NCBI RefSeq assembly: GCF_014077625.1
Contig: NZ_JACFXU010000013.1
Location: 868,001-932,000, forward strand
DNA from: Sediminihaliea albiluteola
GTDB taxonomy: Bacteria; Pseudomonadota; Gammaproteobacteria; Pseudomonadales; Halieaceae
Direction of reading: 5' to 3'
DNA: 64,000 nt
The position numbers and the translations under genes are program-made. Below, one piece after another: positions 45,815 through 54,345 of this stretch; position 1 is the stretch's first letter; every line of letters starts with the position of its first letter. The notes beneath the pieces were generated by a model. That model did not search any database, had not been told where the DNA came from, and saw only the letters and a program-made list of their open reading frames with translations.

Positions 45815-47365
45815 TTAGCTGAGGCCGAGGCGCTGCATCTGGCGCACAAGATTGCCGCGGTCGAGTCCTAGGGCACGGGCAACAGCTGCGCGATTATTGC
45901 CATGTTCGCGCAAGCTCTCTGCGATAATATCCCGCTTATAATCATCTACTGCCTCGCTTAATGTCTTGCCAAGCACCGCAGGGGGCGGCAGCTCCACTTG
46001 CTCCTGCGGCTCACTCACAATTGCACCCTGCTCTAGGTGCGCCACATCCAAGCCAATCACCTGCTTAGTATCCTGCCCGGCAGTGACAGCTCGGATCATG
46101 GCGCGCGAAAGCGTATGTTCTAACTCTCTAATATTCCCCGGCCAGGCATAGCTACGCATCCAACGGTTAGCCGCTGCAGTCATACGCACGCCGCGCAAGC
46201 CCAAGCGCCGATGATTGCGCTCTAAGAAGTAGCCCGCCAGCGGCAAGATATCCTCAACCCGCTCGCGCAGAGGCGGTACCACTAAGGGATAAACGCTTAA
46301 GCGGTGATATAGATCGGCGCGAAAACGCCCCTCCGCCACCTCTATTTTTAAGTCGCGGTTAGTGGCCGCAATGACTCGCACATTGACGCGTTGATGTTGG
46401 TCACTGCCAACACGCTGAATTTCACCATTCTGTAGGGTGCGCAGTAACTTTGACTGTAACTCCAGGGGCAACTCACCCACTTCATCCAGAAATAAAGTTG
46501 CCTCATCGGCAAGCTGAAACTTACCCAGTCGATCATCTTCGGCGCCAGTAAAGGCACCTTTAACGTGCCCAAAGAGCTCACTTTCAGCCAATGATAATGG
46601 CAGCGCAGCACAGTTCACGTGCACCATAGGCTCACTTGCACGGGCAGAGTGATGATGTATTTGTTTCGCTACCAACTCTTTGCCGACCCCAGTTTCGCCT
46701 TGTATGAGCACTGTTAAATCCGAGCTAGCCACAGTTTTTATTTCTGTTAACAAACGGACCATTTCCGGGCTCTCAGCAATCATTTCAAAGCCGCTAGGGC
46801 TCGCTTGGCTGAGTTCTATCGTTTTTCTGCGCTCTAGCTTTTGCTCCAATTGATCTATCAGACTGGCGGCCCGCACCGTTGCAGAAGCAACGCCGAGAAA
46901 AGCTTCGAAAACCTCCATATCGAGGTTATCAAAAGCGTTCGGATCAAGGGTATCCAGAGTCACTACTCCCCAGGGCACTTCATCTACGAGCAGCGCCGCT
47001 CCCATACAGTCGTGAATATTCAGGTGTCCATCAGCATGCTCAATCAAACCGTCGTAGGGGTCTGGCAGCTCCGAGTCGGCAGCAAACCTCAAGCTCTTAC
47101 GACTCGCTAGCAAGCGCGCCAAGCGCGGGTGATTGGCCACGGCAAAACGCCGCCCCATGACCCCCGGGCTCAAACCCTTAGTGGCCCGGGGTACTAAGGT
47201 ATCGCCCTTTAACTCTAAGAGCGCAATCGCATCGCAGGGAAAGTTGCGATCAAAAGCCTCCAGTAGACGCTGGTAGCGCATCTGCTGCGGCAGAGAGCGA
47301 GATAAATCAGCCACTATGGCTGCCATGTCCACAAAAGCAGTGTTTGATGTCATTTTATCACTCAT
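45815..47365 (-). CDS. norR: NorR, nitric-oxide-responsive sigma-54 activator
   Basis: A 516-residue NO sensor and enhancer-binding protein. The N-terminal GAF domain (about 20-175) has the NorR iron-site region: SELPDPYDGL (Asp102, Asp105) and IHDCMG (His118, Cys120), then WGVVTLD (Asp138). The central AAA+ domain has Walker A GETGVGKE and the sigma-54 contact loop GAFTGA. A Fis-type helix-turn-helix ends the protein (NRAAVARALGLDRGNLVRQM). NO binding to the GAF iron relieves repression of the ATPase. It is divergent from nirK with about 150 bp between starts, where candidate binding sites lie. Confidence 0.93.
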   Translation of the reverse strand: MSDKMTSNTAFVDMAAIVADLSRSLPQQMRYQRLLEAFDRNFPCDAIALLELKGDTLVPRATKGLSPGVMGRRFAVANHPRLARLLASRKSLRFAADSELPDPYDGLIEHADGHLNIHDCMGAALLVDEVPWGVVTLDTLDPNAFDNLDMEVFEAFLGVASATVRAASLIDQLEQKLERRKTIELSQASPSGFEMIAESPEMVRLLTEIKTVASSDLTVLIQGETGVGKELVAKQIHHHSARASEPMVHVNCAALPLSLAESELFGHVKGAFTGAEDDRLGKFQLADEATLFLDEVGELPLELQSKLLRTLQNGEIQRVGSDQHQRVNVRVIAATNRDLKIEVAEGRFRADLYHRLSVYPLVVPPLRERVEDILPLAGYFLERNHRRLGLRGVRMTAAANRWMRSYAWPGNIRELEHTLSRAMIRAVTAGQDTKQVIGLDVAHLEQGAIVSEPQEQVELPPPAVLGKTLSEAVDDYKRDIIAESLREHGNNRAAVARALGLDRGNLVRQMQRLGLS

Positions 47366-47371
47366 TCATGT

Positions 47372-47406
47372 GTTTTTGTCACTGCGCAGCAGCGTGTTAA
47401 AAAAAC
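47372..47406. promoter_or_regulatory. Candidate NorR-binding sites (two GT-N7-AC elements)
   Basis: Two matches to the NorR core GT-N7-AC occur 24 bp apart: GTTTTTGTCAC (47372-47382) and GTTAAAAAAAC (47396-47406). They sit 45-80 bp upstream of the candidate sigma-54 element of nirK and just upstream of norR. The motif carries little information, so these are suggestive only. Confidence 0.4.
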
Positions 47407-47449
47407 ATCTTATCTTATTTATTTCAATCTTATCAATGATTTACGAATC

Positions 47450-47464
47450 TGGCATGAATCTTGA
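47450..47464 (+). promoter_or_regulatory. Candidate sigma-54 promoter of nirK
   Basis: TGGCAT, 5 nt, TTGA at 47450-47464 matches the -24/-12 consensus (TGGCAC-N5-TTGC) except for the last base of each element; the -12 GC reads GA. It lies about 50 bp upstream of the nirK ATG and downstream of the NorR-like sites. Confidence 0.45.
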
Positions 47465-47515
47465 TTGCTAATTGTTGGATACACCCCAAGTATGCTTATT
47501 GATAAGGAACAAGCA

Positions 47516-48454
47516 ATGAAAAAAATGATCGCAGCCTCCCTACTGACCAGCGCGGCGCTAATCGCAAGCCCCAGCTTCGCAGAAACTGTCGAAGTAAAGC
47601 TCAATGTGGTGGAAAAAGACCTAGTGATCGACAACGCCGGCACCAAGCATCCAATGTGGACTTATAACGGCCAGGTACCCGGCCCCCTGTTACGCGTCAA
47701 GCAAGGGGACGTGATTGAATTCAGTATCACTAACGACGCCACCAATAAAAACAGTCACTCAATCGATTTCCATGCCAGTCGCTTTGATGTGCTGGACGAG
47801 TTTGAGTCGATCAAGCCAGGTCACAGCAAGGACTTCACCTTTAGCGCGGATTACCCCGGAGTATTTATCTACCACTGCGGCTCTGACTCTATGGCCGAAC
47901 ATATTTCTCGCGGGATGTACGGTGTGATTATTGTCGACCCCAAGGAAGGCTACAGTGAAGACTACCCCAAACCTGACCGTGAATACGTATTGGTACAGGG
48001 TGACGTTTTTGAGCCCGGCTCCTCCGCCGACCAGCGTAAAAATGGCGAAGGTTGGGTTGGCGCCATGATCAATGGCAAACAATTCCACTACGACCCCGTA
48101 CACGATTCCAATGCGACTCAAACACTTGAATCAGAGCCAGGTGAGCGAGTGCGCTTCTTTTTCGTTAACGCCATGATCAATGACGCAGTGGCTTTCCACC
48201 CCATTGCTGGAATCTGGGAACAGGTTTGGGATAACGGCAACCCGAAAAACGTTTCATGGGGTCTACAAACAGTAGAAATTGCTCCGGCCCACGGCATGGT
48301 TTTGGACTTAATTAGCCCCAAAGACCGCGACACCAATAATGCCCTGGTCGACCACCGCATGAAGCACGCCCTCAATGGCGCTATCTCAGTATTGATGAAT
48401 TACAAAGGCGCCAGCAAAGAAAAGGGCCACGGTGATCAAATACTACTGCGCTGA
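47516..48454 (+). CDS. nirK: Copper-containing nitrite reductase NirK (short, Nitrosomonas-type)
   Basis: A 312-residue periplasmic two-domain cupredoxin (signal peptide ends SPSFA) that would reduce nitrite to NO. All copper ligands can be placed: type 1 His81, Cys121, His129, Met134; type 2 His86, His120 and His280; catalytic Asp84 (HSIDFHA) and His228 (VAFHPIAG). It is shorter than classical NirK (about 360) and near the size of the Nitrosomonas europaea enzyme. AAGGAA precedes the ATG at 47516; an earlier TTG/ATG extension is unlikely because it would precede the signal peptide. First gene of a four-gene operon. Confidence 0.85.
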   Translation: MKKMIAASLLTSAALIASPSFAETVEVKLNVVEKDLVIDNAGTKHPMWTYNGQVPGPLLRVKQGDVIEFSITNDATNKNSHSIDFHASRFDVLDEFESIKPGHSKDFTFSADYPGVFIYHCGSDSMAEHISRGMYGVIIVDPKEGYSEDYPKPDREYVLVQGDVFEPGSSADQRKNGEGWVGAMINGKQFHYDPVHDSNATQTLESEPGERVRFFFVNAMINDAVAFHPIAGIWEQVWDNGNPKNVSWGLQTVEIAPAHGMVLDLISPKDRDTNNALVDHRMKHALNGAISVLMNYKGASKEKGHGDQILLR

Positions 48455-48476
48455 GATTCACGCCAACAGAGGAAAT

Positions 48477-49175
48477 ATGATGATGAAACAGTCAAATCTA
48501 CTGGCGATAGTCACCTGCGCACTTGGGCTAGCTGCACTCAGCCCAAGTGCGATGGCTGAGCAATTACTGGAGCAACAATGTGCCTCTTGCCATGCTTTAC
48601 AGGCGGAGGACTACGCATCTAGCACTGTTCAAGAGCGCGCCGAGCGCAAGGCGCCGCCACTTTACTATGCCGGTAATAAGTTCCGCCCTGAGTGGTTAGT
48701 GCAATGGCTCCAAAAGCCCGAGCGCATTCGCCCCGCTGGCTATTTTCCTGCTGCACATACTGTGCCGGGGCCCGATGGGGATGTTGTTGACAGCGATAGC
48801 CTGCCCGAGCATATAAGTCTCTCTGCAGCGGATGCAGAACTTGCCAGCGCAGCACTAATGAAACTCACGCCCTATACCGACAAGCTCGATGCCGTTGACT
48901 ACGAAGTGGGCAACATCAGCTGGCGTATGGGTAATCTTAACTTCGGTAAGTTCAACGGTTGCGATGCCTGTCACCGCGATGCACCGGACTACGGCGGCCT
49001 ATCAGGCCCTGAACTCTACAGCGCCTGGGATCGCCTGCAGCCGAAGTTCATCGCGTCATTTATCACTGACCCGGTGGCTTGGGATCCACACACTCTAATG
49101 CCCGCTAATGATTTAAACCAAGCAGCGGTGCAAAAGCTCAGCGACTACCTGAAAGTAAATGGGGAGGACGAATAA
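48477..49175 (+). CDS. Diheme cytochrome c (ncg-operon type)
   Basis: A ~232-residue periplasmic cytochrome with a signal peptide (ends SPSAMA). Two heme c sites are present: CASCH shortly after the signal and CDACH in the second half (FNGCDACHRDAPDYGG). Later Met residues (TLMPANDLNQ) can serve as axial ligands. It probably carries electrons to or from the copper enzymes of this operon. Three tandem ATGs (48477, 48480, 48483) follow an AGAGGA; the second or third has the better spacing. Its stop overlaps the next start (TAATG). Confidence 0.85.
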   Translation: MMMKQSNLLAIVTCALGLAALSPSAMAEQLLEQQCASCHALQAEDYASSTVQERAERKAPPLYYAGNKFRPEWLVQWLQKPERIRPAGYFPAAHTVPGPDGDVVDSDSLPEHISLSAADAELASAALMKLTPYTDKLDAVDYEVGNISWRMGNLNFGKFNGCDACHRDAPDYGGLSGPELYSAWDRLQPKFIASFITDPVAWDPHTLMPANDLNQAAVQKLSDYLKVNGEDE

Positions 49176-49531
49176 TGCGCTATGCACTTGTTACGCTAGC
49201 TGTTAGCGCTTTGACGGCAGTCTCTGCTCACAGTTGGGCTGCTGATGCAGAAGCTGGCAAGCAGCTCTACCAAATCTACTGCACTCAATGTCACGGCATC
49301 AACGGCGATGGTAAGGGAATTAATATTCCCGATATGTCGGTCTTGCCACGGGATCATACCGATACTAGCGAAATGTCTGCCCGCAGTGATGAGGAGCTGA
49401 TTAAAGCCATCAAGCACGGCGGCAAAGCAGTCAATAAATCCGTTCTAATGCCCGCTTGGGATAAGAACCTCAGCGATGAACAAGTAGACGATCTAGTGGC
49501 CTACCTGCGCCATATCTGCTGCGATAAATAG
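49175..49531 (+). CDS. Monoheme cytochrome c
   Basis: A 118-residue periplasmic class I cytochrome c. The signal peptide ends HSWAADA, the heme site is CTQCHGINGDGKG, and the sixth ligand is probably Met in SVLMPAWDKNLSDEQ. DLVAYLRHICC is the usual C-terminal helix, unusually ending in a Cys pair. It starts on the last base of the upstream cytochrome gene, so the two are translationally coupled. Likely electron carrier for the nitrite reductase or multicopper oxidase. Confidence 0.88.
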   Translation: MRYALVTLAVSALTAVSAHSWAADAEAGKQLYQIYCTQCHGINGDGKGINIPDMSVLPRDHTDTSEMSARSDEELIKAIKHGGKAVNKSVLMPAWDKNLSDEQVDDLVAYLRHICCDK

Positions 49532-49543
49532 GAGTAAAAGATT

Positions 49544-50578
49544 ATGTTGATTAAAGCCTGGCTAGCCGGGATTTTTCTGGGACTGCTCAGCCTCGGCGCC
49601 AATGCCGAACTGCGACAGTTCGAAATGACTATTGAAGAAGTCGAAGTGGAAGTAGCGCCTGGATTTAAAGCCAAGGTTTGGGGCTTCAACGGTCAAGTGC
49701 CTGGGCCCCTGCTTCACGTTAAGGAAGGGGATGATGTCGAGGTGGTCGTGCACAATAACACCACGCTCAACCACACCGTGCACTGGCACGGTGTTTATCA
49801 GACCAACTCTTGGCGCATGGACGGTGTGCCCGATGTGACCCAACTGGGAATCGAGCCAGGCGAGAGCTTCACCTACCGCTTTGTGGCCGATAAAGCCGGC
49901 AGTTTGTTCTACCACTGTCACGTCAACACCGCTGAGCATATCGACTTGCGCGGTATGTGGGGGCCGCTGATTGTCGAGCCAAAAGAGCCGATTGAGCTGG
50001 AAAAAGAAGTCACTAAAGATGCGATTATCTTTGTCTCCACATGGGCATCTGCCGTCGCTCAGGACTACGGTGAAAATGGTTTGCCCCATCGCATACTGGA
50101 CTACTCTTCTGTCAATGGTAAGTCACACCCAGGTAACCAGCCTCTGCGGGTGAAAGAGGGTGATGTTCTGCGCTTGCGCTTGTTTGCACCCACGTCACCT
50201 ATGTCCTTTCACCTCCATGGCCACGATGTTCTGGTTACGCATAAGGATGGTTCGCCACTGGCAAGTCCTTACTATGCTGACGTAGTTCCGGTTCAACCTG
50301 GTGAGCGTTATGACGCGATCGTCAAAATGAATAACCCTGGAATCTGGATGGTGCATGACCATATCGAAGCAAATACCACTGCGGCGGGCAAGGAGGGTGC
50401 CGGCTCGATGTTAGTGGTTGAGTACGAAGGTATCGAGAAGCCGGACTTCTATATGTGGAAAGATATTAATTATGAACCTGATTTCTACATGAGTGAGTCG
50501 CTTAAAAAGCCCTTTGGCCTGCACAATATTGAAGCTTTTAAGGGCAAAGCCGAAGAGAGTCGACGCCGGCGACGCTAA
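49544..50578 (+). CDS. Two-domain multicopper oxidase (NcgA-like, type C)
   Basis: A 344-residue periplasmic laccase-like oxidase (signal peptide ends GANA). Domain 1 has HWHG (80-83) and the HCH triad 124-126 with His132 and Met138, giving a type 1 copper. Domain 2 has HLHGH (223-227) and HDH (271-273) without Cys, so it lacks a type 1 site: a type C two-domain oxidase. The C terminus is Tyr/Met-rich (DFYMWKDINYEPDFYM) and ends in five Arg. With NirK and two cytochromes it matches the nirK-ncgABC gene set of Nitrosomonas. TAGGAG precedes the ATG. Confidence 0.85.
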   Translation: MLIKAWLAGIFLGLLSLGANAELRQFEMTIEEVEVEVAPGFKAKVWGFNGQVPGPLLHVKEGDDVEVVVHNNTTLNHTVHWHGVYQTNSWRMDGVPDVTQLGIEPGESFTYRFVADKAGSLFYHCHVNTAEHIDLRGMWGPLIVEPKEPIELEKEVTKDAIIFVSTWASAVAQDYGENGLPHRILDYSSVNGKSHPGNQPLRVKEGDVLRLRLFAPTSPMSFHLHGHDVLVTHKDGSPLASPYYADVVPVQPGERYDAIVKMNNPGIWMVHDHIEANTTAAGKEGAGSMLVVEYEGIEKPDFYMWKDINYEPDFYMSESLKKPFGLHNIEAFKGKAEESRRRRR

Positions 50579-50611
50579 GCTCACTAAGTAAAACCCACAC
50601 CAACTAGCTCA

Positions 50612-50643
50612 GGGGCAGTCACAAAAGTATTGTGCACTGCCCC
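50612..50643 (+). terminator. Terminator after nirK operon
   Basis: GGGGCAGTCACAA (50612-50624) pairs with TTGTGCACTGCCCC (50630-50643), a 13-bp stem with one bulged C and a 5-nt loop, followed by GCTTTCTATT. It ends the four-gene nirK transcript 34 bp after the oxidase stop, though some read-through into the barrel gene is possible. Confidence 0.75.
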
Positions 50644-50672
50644 GCTTTCTATTACATACCGGAAACAAGCAG

Positions 50673-51776
50673 ATGAAACATCTATTCACAGCAGCTACTA
50701 GCGCTGGGCTTGCCATCGCAACTATTAGCGCTTTCACAAGTGCTAGCGCCAAGGCCCACAACAGCGACTTCACAGCATCAGCACCGCAAGCCATCCTCGC
50801 CGACACGCATGCACCGATTGGCGTGATGGGTGATCACCGTCACAAACAAGGCGAGTGGATGATGTCCTACCGTTTCATGCGTATGAGCATGAAAGGCAAT
50901 TTGCGAGGCAGCAGCGATATCTCCGCTAAAGAAATTATTAACTCTCTGAACAACCCATTTCCCGGGCCTGAGAAAGTGCGCGTGGTGCCGACACGGATGA
51001 CTAGCGATATGCATATGCTGGGACTGATGTACGCCCCCAGTGACCAACTTACGCTGATGGCGATGTTTAATTACTTAGACAAAGACATGCAACACAGCAC
51101 TTATGCCGGCATGTCAGGCAGCGACAAGCTCGGCAAATTTAGCACCCGTAGCTCAGGCATAGGTGACACTAAAGTATCGGCACTTTGGGGGCTACTGGAC
51201 CAGCCGCATGCAAAGCTACATCTCAACTTAGGGCTTAGCCTGCCCACCGGCAGTATCGATGAAACTGCCACCGCACTCGCGCCCACGGGTATGCGCATGA
51301 AAATGCGTATGCCCTATGCCATGCAATTGGGCTCAGGCACCTACGATCTGCAACCGGGGATCACCTATAATGGCTACCAGGGCCAGTGGGCTTGGGGCAG
51401 CCAGTATCTAGCAAGCCTGCGCCTGGGTGAGAACGATGAAGACTACAGCTTAGGTGACAAGCACGAGCTCAACGCCTGGGGAAGTTATCGCTATCGCGAC
51501 GGCATCAGCGCTTCGCTGCGCCTCAATTATCAGTACCAAGATGAGATTGACGGTGCCGACCCCAAAATACATGCGCCAGTACAGGGCGCCAACCCCGACA
51601 ACTATGGCGCTGAAACTCTCAACTTAGCACTGGGTGTCAATCTGGTAGGGCAAAGTGGCCTGATCCGTGGCCACCGATTAGCGATCGAGTATCAAGCGCC
51701 CATCTACCAGGATGTCAACGGCGTTCAGATGGACATGCAATCAATGCTCACGCTAGGCTATCAATACGCATTTTGA
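50673..51776 (+). CDS. Met/His-rich outer-membrane beta-barrel protein
   Basis: A 367-residue exported protein (signal peptide ends SASAKA) predicted to form an outer-membrane barrel: alternating strands, then a C-terminal Phe (MLTLGYQYAF). It is unusually rich in Met and His near the N terminus: PIGVMGDHRHKQGEWMMSYR, FMRMSMKGN, MTSDMHMLGLM, and later TGMRMKMRMPYAMQ. Such clusters bind copper in other proteins, and its genes of neighbours are copper enzymes, so a role in copper movement or OM passage of a copper-related ligand is plausible but unproven. I cannot name the family with certainty. It follows the nirK operon after a terminator. Confidence 0.7.
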   Translation: MKHLFTAATSAGLAIATISAFTSASAKAHNSDFTASAPQAILADTHAPIGVMGDHRHKQGEWMMSYRFMRMSMKGNLRGSSDISAKEIINSLNNPFPGPEKVRVVPTRMTSDMHMLGLMYAPSDQLTLMAMFNYLDKDMQHSTYAGMSGSDKLGKFSTRSSGIGDTKVSALWGLLDQPHAKLHLNLGLSLPTGSIDETATALAPTGMRMKMRMPYAMQLGSGTYDLQPGITYNGYQGQWAWGSQYLASLRLGENDEDYSLGDKHELNAWGSYRYRDGISASLRLNYQYQDEIDGADPKIHAPVQGANPDNYGAETLNLALGVNLVGQSGLIRGHRLAIEYQAPIYQDVNGVQMDMQSMLTLGYQYAF

Positions 51777-51786
51777 CTCTCAGTTG

Positions 51787-51818
51787 TGGAGCCGCCGCAT
51801 TGAAGTAAGGCGGCTCCA
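51787..51818. terminator. Bidirectional terminator between barrel gene and norZ
   Basis: TGGAGCCGCC (51787-51796) and GGCGGCTCCA (51809-51818) form a perfect 10-bp stem with a 12-nt loop between the convergent barrel and qNOR genes. Confidence 0.7.
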
Positions 51819-51850
51819 AACTAGCTGCTATTGCCAATCTTTTAAACTGC

Positions 51851-54127
51851 TTAGCCTAGAGCCTTATTTTTGGGTACAAAAGCCCGAAACACAAACCAGG
51901 CAAAGGCAAATACGCCGACCCCAAACACCACATCCCCAGGCACCCTAGCCCAAACCAGCGCATGCATAATATCGCTTTGTATCACTTCAGCAGAGCGTGC
52001 CACGCTATAACCATCGTTAATACTGATATAGGCCTGCCAGGCCCCTTGTGGCAATAGCGACAGGAAGGTCATCATGGCTAAGCCAATATTCAAGCACCAG
52101 AAGGCCGTTTTAATCAGCTTCTGATTCCACTGACTCACATCAGTCAAGCCGCGCATGCAGTAGAGCATCAGCCCCAGACCCAGCATGCCATAAACACCAA
52201 ATAGCGCACCGTGAGAGTGGTTAGCTGTGGTATTAAAGCCCTGAATATAATAGAGAGCTATGGGAGTGTTGATCAAAAAGCCGAACAAACCTGCCCCTAT
52301 TAAATTCCAAAACAGCACCGCGGCAAAAAACATAAAGGGCCAGTGATAAGCCTGCTGCCAATCTTCTACGCGCTCCGTCTTACCCCGGTGATAAGCCTCA
52401 AAACCGACCAGCAGCAGTGGCACTACTTCCAGTGCGGAAAGCATCGCACCCACGGCGATAACCGAAACCGGTGTGCCGCTAAAGTACAAGTGATGGAAGG
52501 TTCCTAAGACCCCACCGAATAAGAAGATAATGGTCGCCAGCAGCACCATGAAGGTCGCGGTCATCTTGCGTAGCAAGCCCATATGTACGAAAAGCAAGGA
52601 GATCAAGGCCACGGTAAAGACCTCGAAAATACCTTCAAGCCACATGTGGGCAACCCACCAGCGCCAGTACTCCATGACCGAAAGGTTGGGGTTTTGTCCC
52701 CAAAATAGACTGGGCACATAAAACAAGGCAATCGCTGCGACGGCCACCAACACGAGGTAGGTCAGTGACATCTCAATTTTATCTTTTAAGTAGGGAAGAA
52801 TAGCCCGTATCACCAATACAGCCCAAATCGCCAGACCGATCGTCAGGTAGATTTGCCAAAAGCGTCCGAGATCGATGTATTCATAGCCTTGATGTCCAAA
52901 CCAGAAGTTTGTTGTTAAGTTCTCCACGAAGCGATGAATAGCCGCCCACTGCCCCGCAAAAGAGCCCACAACGATTAGGACTAAACTGAAAAACAGAATG
53001 TTCACCCCTAAACGCTGAAACTTGGGGTCGCGACCAGACAGTAAAGGCCCAATATAAAGCCCCCCCGCTAGGAAGGCAGTGACTATCCAAAGCACCGCTA
53101 GCTGGGTATGCCAAGTGCGAGTAACAGCATAGGGAAAGTATTCAGCAAAAGGCAGGCCATAAAGCCCCTGCCCCTCCACCGCATAGTGTGCAGTGACGAT
53201 GCCAAATAAAACCTGGGCCAGAAACATGGCGGAAATTAGCCAGAAATATTTGGCCGTAGCCCGCATCGATGGGGTAATAGTGGCAGCGCCGACAATATCT
53301 GTTCTCGCCAAGCCCTCTTCGGGGAGCATGTCATCGCGCCAAACATCATACTGGTACACGTAGAAGGCAATCAGTGCACCGGCTGCAGCCAACAACAAGA
53401 TGACCGAGGCGATACTCCACATCAACATACCCGCAGTCGGGTAGTTAGCCACTAAAGGCTCATGGGGCCAGTTGCTTGTATAGGTAATATCTTTGCCGGG
53501 GCGCTCTGTACTAGCGCCCCAAGCAGTCCAAAAGTAGAAGGCCGACAGTTGGCGCGCTTCCTGCTCAGTGATCGCCCCATTGAGTGCAAATGCATAATCA
53601 CGACGCAGATCCAAAGCCTCTGGCGTGCTACCCTGATACAAATCTAGATAATGCGCTTCGACCTGACGAATGGCCTGTAAACGCTCATCACTAATGGTGA
53701 TGATGCCGGTGTCAGGGTCATAGGTATTGCTGCGCATTTCCTTGATCAGTGAGGCTTTGACCAGAGCGTCCAACTCAGCCTCAGTCAAACCCGCTATCTG
53801 GCGCTGCGATTTTTTAATCGCCAGCAGGGCCTTGGCCTCACGATTGAGCCAATCAGCACTCCAGTCTGGAGCCAAATAAGCACCATGGCCCCAGATTGAG
53901 CCCTGCTCCATACCGCCAATCGACTGCCAAACATTTTGCCCAGTTTCTATGTCACTCTTGCTGTAGAGCACTTCACCGGAGCTTGTTTGGATGGACTCGG
54001 GGATCGGCGGTGCCTGCTGATAAACTTCCGAACCCAGGAACAGCAAAATACCGAACATAACAACCATGCCTGAGATCAGGATGGTCCATAGCCGTTTAAT
54101 ACTGAAGATACTTTTGTAAGTTTCCAT
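51851..54127 (-). CDS. norZ: Quinol-dependent nitric oxide reductase (qNOR, NorZ)
   Basis: A 758-residue inner-membrane enzyme that reduces 2 NO to N2O with quinol electrons. The N-terminal cytochrome-c-like part without a heme site (GQNVWQSIGGMEQGSIWGHG) is the hallmark of qNOR. About 14 membrane helices follow with heme and non-heme iron ligands: HTQLAVLWIV, VAHMWLEGIFEVF (His, Glu), TFHHLYFSGTP and ANHSHGALFGVYG. Length matches other qNORs. It is on the opposite strand from nirK, convergent with the barrel gene; AGGAGAT precedes the ATG. It protects against NO made by NirK. Confidence 0.93.
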   Translation of the reverse strand: METYKSIFSIKRLWTILISGMVVMFGILLFLGSEVYQQAPPIPESIQTSSGEVLYSKSDIETGQNVWQSIGGMEQGSIWGHGAYLAPDWSADWLNREAKALLAIKKSQRQIAGLTEAELDALVKASLIKEMRSNTYDPDTGIITISDERLQAIRQVEAHYLDLYQGSTPEALDLRRDYAFALNGAITEQEARQLSAFYFWTAWGASTERPGKDITYTSNWPHEPLVANYPTAGMLMWSIASVILLLAAAGALIAFYVYQYDVWRDDMLPEEGLARTDIVGAATITPSMRATAKYFWLISAMFLAQVLFGIVTAHYAVEGQGLYGLPFAEYFPYAVTRTWHTQLAVLWIVTAFLAGGLYIGPLLSGRDPKFQRLGVNILFFSLVLIVVGSFAGQWAAIHRFVENLTTNFWFGHQGYEYIDLGRFWQIYLTIGLAIWAVLVIRAILPYLKDKIEMSLTYLVLVAVAAIALFYVPSLFWGQNPNLSVMEYWRWWVAHMWLEGIFEVFTVALISLLFVHMGLLRKMTATFMVLLATIIFLFGGVLGTFHHLYFSGTPVSVIAVGAMLSALEVVPLLLVGFEAYHRGKTERVEDWQQAYHWPFMFFAAVLFWNLIGAGLFGFLINTPIALYYIQGFNTTANHSHGALFGVYGMLGLGLMLYCMRGLTDVSQWNQKLIKTAFWCLNIGLAMMTFLSLLPQGAWQAYISINDGYSVARSAEVIQSDIMHALVWARVPGDVVFGVGVFAFAWFVFRAFVPKNKALG

Positions 54128-54195
54128 CCTATCTCCTAAACCAGAGCTTTTATTATGGACTGCAAAGCTAAACCTGAGCGAAGTGTCAAACTTGC

Positions 54196-54212
54196 AGCTA
54201 TTAGCCTGCCCC
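54196..54212 (-). promoter_or_regulatory. Weak candidate sigma-54 element upstream of norZ
   Basis: On the minus strand, GGGCAG, 6 nt, AGC places GG and GC ten bases apart as in a -24/-12 element, about 70 bp upstream of the norZ ATG. Several consensus bases are missing, and no GT-N7-AC NorR core was found in the 270 bp further upstream, so this is a weak call. Confidence 0.3.
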
Positions 54213-54309
54213 AGTGGTAGCTGTTTAGCAATAGGCTGAGCGCCTCAGCTAGGCCTTTTTAGGGGCTAAAATGCAACTCGGATAAAAAGCGGACAGAGAG
54301 AAAAAAATA

Positions 54310-54345
54310 CAAAAAGGGCCCGCTTATCAGGGAGATATAGCGGGC
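54310..54345 (-). terminator. Rho-independent terminator downstream of uspA (distal)
   Basis: Read on the minus strand, GCCCGCT (54345-54339), a 14-nt loop, AGCGGGC (54324-54318), then CCTTTTTGTATTTTTTT. A classic terminator ending the uspA transcript before norZ. Confidence 0.8.

Noticed and set aside
49562-50089. 175-codon frame antisense to the multicopper oxidase
   Set aside because: The sense strand has every copper-ligand motif; the antisense frame has no recognisable features.
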